A stretch of DNA of 64,000 nucleotides from Turnera subulata. Lineage: Eukaryota > Streptophyta > Magnoliopsida > Malpighiales > Passifloraceae. Position 1 is the stretch's first letter. Every line of letters starts with the position of its first letter. The DNA is taken from positions 248,001 through 312,000 of the forward strand of contig JAKUCV010007755.1 in NCBI GenBank assembly GCA_028386065.3, read 5' to 3'. The position numbers and the translations under genes were made by a program. The notes under the pieces were generated by a model. The model did no database searches. It saw nothing but the letters and a program-made list of their open reading frames with translations, and had not been told where the DNA came from. This document shows positions 62,812 through 64,000 of the stretch, piece after piece.

Positions 62812-64000
62812 GTGTGTGGTAACTTTATATCAAACCTAAATAAAAGGGAACAAAGAGTAATATGCATCAACACAAAAGGAAGGGGGGAGAAGACGGAGAG
62901 ATGGAGAGAGCTCACTGTTTGTGAGAAATGTGGTGGTAGCAACTTGAGCGTTAGTTAGCACCTTTACATATAATAGCTGGTGAGAATCCAATGTGCCCGT
63001 GTTGCTGGCTTAGACCAGGACCTCATAAATTAACCCATTTAGTGCACTCACCGGCAATAACTATCGGTTGCTATATATGGATATTCCGTGAAAGGAGGTA
63101 GATAGAAACCCAAGGTTGCATAAGCTGCTCCTTTTAGCTAAATCATGAGGAGGACATCTGGTGGATGTTTGCTGCATAATTTGATGTTGGAGCTTCTAAG
63201 TAAAGTAATACAAATTGGATAGCCTCCAAAAAGTTTCGCTTGATGACCGAGATAGAATTATTAGAAAGCTAAATTAGCCAAAGTTGTGTCTGTGTATATA
63301 TATATATATATGCATCCACATTATTTGGTATTTTGTCCTTAATTGGCCCAAAATATGGCTTCCCTGCGGACACCTAAGCAATCAGTGCAAGGATAAAAAC
63401 ACTTCTTAACCTTGTTTTTCCCCTTGTCAGTTAGATGCGGGTTAAATTTTCAGAATCTAAAACAAAAGGTTATTAAGCAGATTGAAAAGGAATGAAGCGA
63501 GTGACATACAAGTTTTGTCCTTGGATTCAGTACGAGATGTTAAATGAGGTGCCACTTAACCTCTCTAGTGGACGGCTGACACCGACTTTCCATCTTAACT
63601 TCAAGCTGTAATATATATTAACATCAGATTGAGAAGAAAGTCCATGTCCTGCTGCTTCTCGTTAATATAAGTTGCCAAAGCAACACACACACATCCAATT
63701 AAAATTTTCCACAGGAACCAAACAAGTGAATCCTAAGGTAACAAAACTCCACCTGTACAGTACTGTAGTTTCTACATTTTCAATCCTTGTTAACAGTAAA
63801 TCAGAATTCCAGTGGATGTTAGTGGACTAATATTGGATGTACAGTCTACAAGTGTACCTGCTGACTAATGAATTCTGAGAATCCTGAGAAAAATTTGCTC
63901 TACATGTTTGATACTGGTGTATTCCCCTACTCTGCATGCCAAAAGGCTTATAACTAATTGAGTTAGCATCTAAGAACAAAGAGAAACGAATAACTGTATG
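62812..64000. other. Upstream region of the zinc-finger gene, no other gene seen
   Basis: The sequence is AT-rich and includes a TA dinucleotide run (63295-63310). A GA-rich leader (about 62880-62910) precedes the gene. I recognise nothing further up to the window edge. Confidence 0.5.

Overview
The window is nuclear DNA from a flowering plant, most likely a eudicot. The evidence is AT-rich intergenic DNA, short GT-AG introns, plant-specific families (LBD, EAR-type QALGGH zinc fingers) and a dense load of plant retroelements. I cannot name the species. An assembly gap of about 846 N lies at 52590-53435.

Six protein-coding genes look intact, and I could splice them by hand with consistent phases. 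They are an LBD29-like gene (9765-10547, +), an LBD16-like gene (17177-18266, -), a 20-exon PARP1 (20987-28865, -, 990 aa), deoxyhypusine hydroxylase DOHH (39189-41197, -, 7 exons, 313 aa), a BET1-type Golgi SNARE (42540-44502, +, 5 exons, 123 aa), and two single-exon C2H2 zinc-finger/EAR repressors counted together as a pair (49416-49976 and 62188-62811, both -). A tRNA-Gly(GCC) lies at 45713-45783 (-). A decayed copy of a plant gene of unknown function lies at 29766-30793 (-).

Layout. 1-4487 is the 3' part of a dead LINE with endonuclease, RT and RNase H remnants. 4.5-9.7 kb is intergenic and holds an hAT-like MITE, a Mutator-like MITE and very small poly(A) insertions. 9.7-18.3 kb holds the two LBD genes, tail to tail. 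21-29 kb is PARP1. 29.7-38.5 kb holds the pseudogene, then a degenerate region that looks like the non-coding 3' part of a Ty3/gypsy Tat-type element, with its LTR inserted in a Ty1/copia remnant that keeps its own 3' LTR. 39-45.8 kb is a compact gene block (DOHH, BET1-type SNARE, tRNA). 49-63 kb has the zinc-finger pair, separated by a 3.2-kb solo LTR, a Helitron, and a LINE that carries a three-LTR TRIM inside it. The target-site duplications of the solo LTR, LINE, TRIM, SINE and both MITEs can be read directly.

The genes do not form one pathway. LBD16 and LBD29 are the only functional group: in Arabidopsis both act downstream of auxin response factors in lateral-root initiation. PARP1 (DNA-damage signalling), DOHH (eIF5A hypusination) and the SNARE are housekeeping genes. 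I found no bacterial-type system, CRISPR array or clear horizontal transfer. The most interesting material is the nested transposon architecture.
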